From Trichopria drosophilae (taxonomy: Eukaryota > Arthropoda > Insecta > Hymenoptera > Diapriidae), in assembly GCA_030407085.1 (NCBI GenBank), contig CM059587.1, positions 35,623,001 to 35,687,000 on the forward strand: 64,000 nucleotides of DNA, given 5' to 3'. The notes beneath the pieces are model-generated. The model was not told the DNA's origin, did not search any database, and saw only the letters and a list, made by a program, of their open reading frames with translations. Numbering within the stretch: position 1 is the first letter of the stretch; every line of letters starts with the position of its first letter. A program made the position numbers and the translations under genes. Shown here one piece after another: positions 60,381-64,000 of the stretch.

Positions 60381-61283
60381 TTAACCCATTAATACCCGAC
60401 TTAATCGAAGTTTTGCTATGCTTAAAAAAATGTATTCTGCACATTACAAATCAAGTTCAGAATTATACAAGAAGAAAAACAATTTAGGTGTCGTAAAGTC
60501 CAAAAAACTACGTTGGGCCCAGATTTTGGAATATATTCGAAAAACCTCGATGAATGAGATAGTAATTAACATGATGCATTTTTCATAAAAGTATATTTTG
60601 AACGAAACTACAAAACAATACGTCTCAAAATTTTTCGTTTTAAGAAAATGAGATATTAAATTGTCTTGAAATGAGCCATATTCCCTTCACATGAGACACT
60701 TTAAGATATTTTCTTTTTACAATGTATTCGAATACTTTTGTTTTTAAATCGAAGACAGAAAAAGAATAAAAAGGGTACCTGTCAAAAAAAACGAATTTTA
60801 AAAATCCGAAACATTGAAAAATTAATATTTAAAAAGCTGACGTTGTTTCCATGAATAGTACAGCTTTATGACTCATTGGCTTTTTGACAGTCGTCGTTTT
60901 TTGAGTGTCGGCTTTTTAAAAGTCGATTTTTCAATGTTTCGGATTTTTGACATGTGCCCAATAAAAAAACAAATGTTTTGTAAACTAGAAAGTGTATGTG
61001 CCGATGACCGGGTTAGAATACTTTCCAACATACGCGACACAGTTATCGAATAAGTAAAATCATTGATTTTTATAGAAAAATTAACAGATAAAAATAACAC
61101 TTTTAAAAAATAGGGTTGAAAAATTGATATTAGCGGTTTTTTATTCTTATAGCGGATTCAGAAAGTGCGCACTCTGAACATACAAAATTATAGTTTAGAC
61201 GAATTTCTATCTTCATTTTCATACGAAATTGTAATTTTAAAAATAACGATAAAGTTTATTGAAGTTGAGCATTAATGGGTTAA
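60381..61283. mobile_element. TTAA-flanked foldback element
   Basis: TTAA at 60381-60384 and 61280-61283 flank the ends CCCATTAATACCCGACTTAA (left) and CCCATTAATGCTCAACTTCA (right, read inward). Central arms pair around 60790-60960 (AAATCCGAAACATTGAAAAA and its complement, AAAAAGCTGACG with CGGCTTTTTA). About 900 bp, piggyBac-like by flank and ends, and non-coding. Confidence 0.75.
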
Positions 61284-61655
61284 TCTTCTTAGACCTAAGA
61301 CCAGACTTATTCTAATACGGTAAAGGATAAGAATAAAAAATACAATAGTATAATAAATAATAAATTGAAAAAACGTGGCAAATCCTTCTTAAATTTGATG
61401 TATTTTACAATGCGCCATTCAAAAATGTAGGGTTTGAGTAATTATTCTAAAATATTTAATATTCGAAACATGGTGAAATTTTCTGTTAAATATCGGTAAA
61501 TTTTTTCTTTAAAGGGTAAAAATGAAGAGTGTACTCTCTAAGTTGCTTAGAGTGAGAATCCATATATTAAAAGTTTTTCATGTCTTTTAAATAGTGAGAA
61601 CTCATCCTTTCCTCAGAGTGGCTCAATTATCACTCTATAAAGTGAAAAATAAATA

Positions 61656-62517
61656 ACACAGGTCAATAAAATTTATAACCAGAAACAGGACTACACTTTT
61701 CTGAAGGATTTTATTGTGCTAAATTCCAATTTGGCCGCAGAATTGTTCTATCGCGTCAAGATTTTGAGATATCATAACCTAAAAAAACATTTTTTACCAC
61801 TGTCAGTAAAATTTTTGTTCACAATTTGGCAAACCGCACATTAAAGTACCATTCATCAGCTTTAAAGAGCTTTTTTAATCATCCGATACGATTTTTTCCA
61901 TCGAATTATTCAAATTTTTGTCAAGGTATAAACTTAATTTGCATGCATTTAGTAAATGTGTAATTATACGAAAATATGTAACAAAATGACACCGACTTTC
62001 TTGCTAAGAATTATTCCATTAGGTCAACATTTGAGATATCACACCGTTTTTACTCATTTTCAGTAAGTTTTTGTGACAGAACGAAATTTTGGTTCGCAAT
62101 TTAGCATAAATCCAATTAATGTGCATCCATCGGAAACCTGAGTATACTTTCGCGAAGGGTTTCTTCGATGTGCTAAATCCAAGATTTTAAGTTATCCTTC
62201 CCTAAAAGTGCAAAAAACGAAAATCATAATCGTGCGATAACAAAAACTTCTTTAACTCGCTGACAAAAATTCGAATCGAAATTACTACAAGAGCATTTTA
62301 AAGTTGTTGAAGAGCACTGTAATTTGAATTCTATAAAATAGCGAACAAACATTTTGTTCGGCCTCAAAAACTTACTGAAAATGAACAAAAATGGTGTGTT
62401 TTTCACATTTATGTTAAGATATTTCAAAATCATGTCGCGATAGAACCATTTTGCATCCACCTTAGAATTCAGTGCATCGAAACCTTTTGAAATCGGCCTC
62501 ATTTTGTTGTCCTGTGT
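61656..62517. mobile_element. Foldback element with ACACAGG ends
   Basis: ACACAGGTCAATAAAAT at the left is mirrored by ATTTTGTTGTCCTGTGT at the right. Inside, a unit with GGTTT(C/T), GTGCTAAAT, TTGAGATATCA and TTTTCAGTAA phrases occurs twice in direct orientation (about 61690-61830 and 61990-62180), then once inverted (about 62370-62500). The 92-residue minus-strand frame over it is a by-product. Confidence 0.65.
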
Positions 62518-64000
62518 AATTGGAGTGAATTTTCACTCCAAAAGATTTAAATAGTAATATTCGATATATTTGATATATTTATATTAAAAATATTACAAAC
62601 AGGATAATGTGCAACACAATATATGTGTATTATAAGACAATATGATAAAATAGACCATATTAATTATAAAAAAACACCTATTTTTTAAGTTTTCGGCATA
62701 AACTTTGAGTATAATCGTGTACGATGTATTTTCAGCCTCAGAGACTAAAAACTTTTTCTCAAAGAAAAAGAAATTAAATCTAAATATTAAAGAAAGTAAA
62801 CTAGTTTTTTTACAAAAATGACTTTGTTCATTCTAAAAAGAGTGAAACTAATTTCTCATTTTTCATAATAAAAAGTTTTACTTTTCGGACCTACCGAAAA
62901 TCAATTCGCCAGAGTAAAACGCACATTTTTTCGTAAAAGAAAAAGGTAACTTGATTAATATTTCGTTAACTCGTCTTCTGAGCTATAAGTGAAATTCCTA
63001 TAGAAGTGTGAACTGGGCACTGCGTATTTCTGTACAAGGGATCGATCACTTGCACACCTATAAATATGCACATATACGCTAAAAAGATGACGTAATGTCA
63101 AGAAAAAATCGTTGAAGTAATTTTAAAACTTATGCATTACAACAACAAAAAAAAAACAAATGAAAACGGTCGAAAAATCGTTGGTATTTACGCAGGTATA
63201 AATATGAATGCAAGTAGTAACCGACGTTAATATTCAGACATTCTATTTGATTTTAACCCTTTAAGTGGTAATAGAACGTTATGCATGCGACCATTCGTTT
63301 CTTCCATTCTTTACGCTTGGTAGTAAGATGTGAAATTTATTATCCAACATTGGTAAAATATTCCAGAAAAATTAGTTTACATCTGGATTACAATAAATAA
63401 AAGAGAGATTTCCTTGTTGATACACAAAATTATGTTTAAAAACTTTGTTGGTACACTGACAAAAATGTGTAGATTCAAGTATATATTTAGTAGAGTAACA
63501 AATTTATTTTATCAAGTGCTTTCTTTTATAGTTTACTTTCTAAATCCGAATTTATTAAAAACTAATCTAAAATAAAAAATGGGGAACTATCAAGGCGTCG
63601 TTTTTTTTTACTACAAAATCATAAAAAAACACTAATTTATTCATAACATTCTACTAAGCTTTATGTATAAATTGAATAGTTTAGTTTAGAAGTTTTTAGA
63701 ATTAGTAATAAATTAATATTTCTATTAGTTTTTCATTATGTATTAATAAAAATGATAACCGATTTAATTAGTGATCCACTTTTCTTTTTTTAATTAGTAA
63801 TGTTTAACTAGTTACGATTCAGAGCACAAAATTTACGGAAACATACATTGTATTTGTTATACATTAAATTCTGCTAATTTTCTAGTAATTTTCAAGTTTG
63901 TTCAGTGGCTCGTAAATTGCATTTCATTATAGTTGCAGTAACTATCCTAAAATATTTGAAATAACTAAAAATTTAGATAGTGCAAGATAGACATTAGTTT
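62518..64000. other. AT-rich right end, nothing recognised
   Basis: No open frame above background, splice-bounded exon, repeat array or element with defined ends was recognised in the last 1.5 kb. Confidence 0.5.

Noticed and set aside
60868..61100. Overlapping 61- and 75-residue frames on opposite strands
   Set aside because: They fall inside a TTAA foldback and contain no domain.

Overview
This is an AT-rich, intron-containing animal nuclear segment, most likely from an insect. It carries insect-type TTAGG-like telomeric repeats, insect-style non-LTR and Penelope-like retroelement remnants, and very many small DNA transposons. An intact DNMT3 argues against Diptera, which lost it. A hymenopteran is plausible, but nothing in the window proves the order.

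Two protein-coding genes are well supported, and both were assembled here exon by exon from splice sites, reading phase and domain content. The first is a DNMT3-type de novo DNA (cytosine-5) methyltransferase on the + strand (1613-22830, 17 exons, predicted 1107 residues). The second is a NOL9/Grc3-type polynucleotide 5'-kinase on the - strand (28217-23080, 6 exons, predicted 598 residues). They are convergent, with only 249 bp between the stop codons. One makes or maintains the methylome and the other processes pre-rRNA, so the adjacency need not be functional.

The most interesting gene-level signal is in DNMT3. It encodes two PWWP domains, cut by introns at the same positions and in the same phases, which points to tandem duplication of an exon block. 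The second PWWP keeps the aromatic cage that reads methylated H3K36. The first has lost key positions of it. The N-terminal region also carries an ungapped 52-residue tandem repeat.

The rest of the window is mobile-element debris. The introns of both genes and the 35 kb to the right hold long-palindrome (foldback) elements and short inverted-repeat elements. Several are flanked by TTAA with CCC-starting termini, as in piggyBac-type elements. NOL9 intron 2 is almost entirely one TTAA element with a second TTAA element nested inside it, and removing it leaves a 70-nt intron like its neighbours. Other remnants are non-LTR retrotransposon pieces near 10.7-11.1, 12.9-13.1 and 32.0-33.1 kb, a Penelope-like GIY-YIG fragment near 39.9 kb, a degenerate hammerhead-like motif at 11.8 kb and a tRNA-like Pol III unit at 34.5 kb.

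The only other place that looks genic is a GC-rich stretch at 50.7-52.6 kb, which may be a promoter and first exon of a gene running off to the right. From 55 to 64 kb only repeats and featureless AT-rich sequence were recognised.
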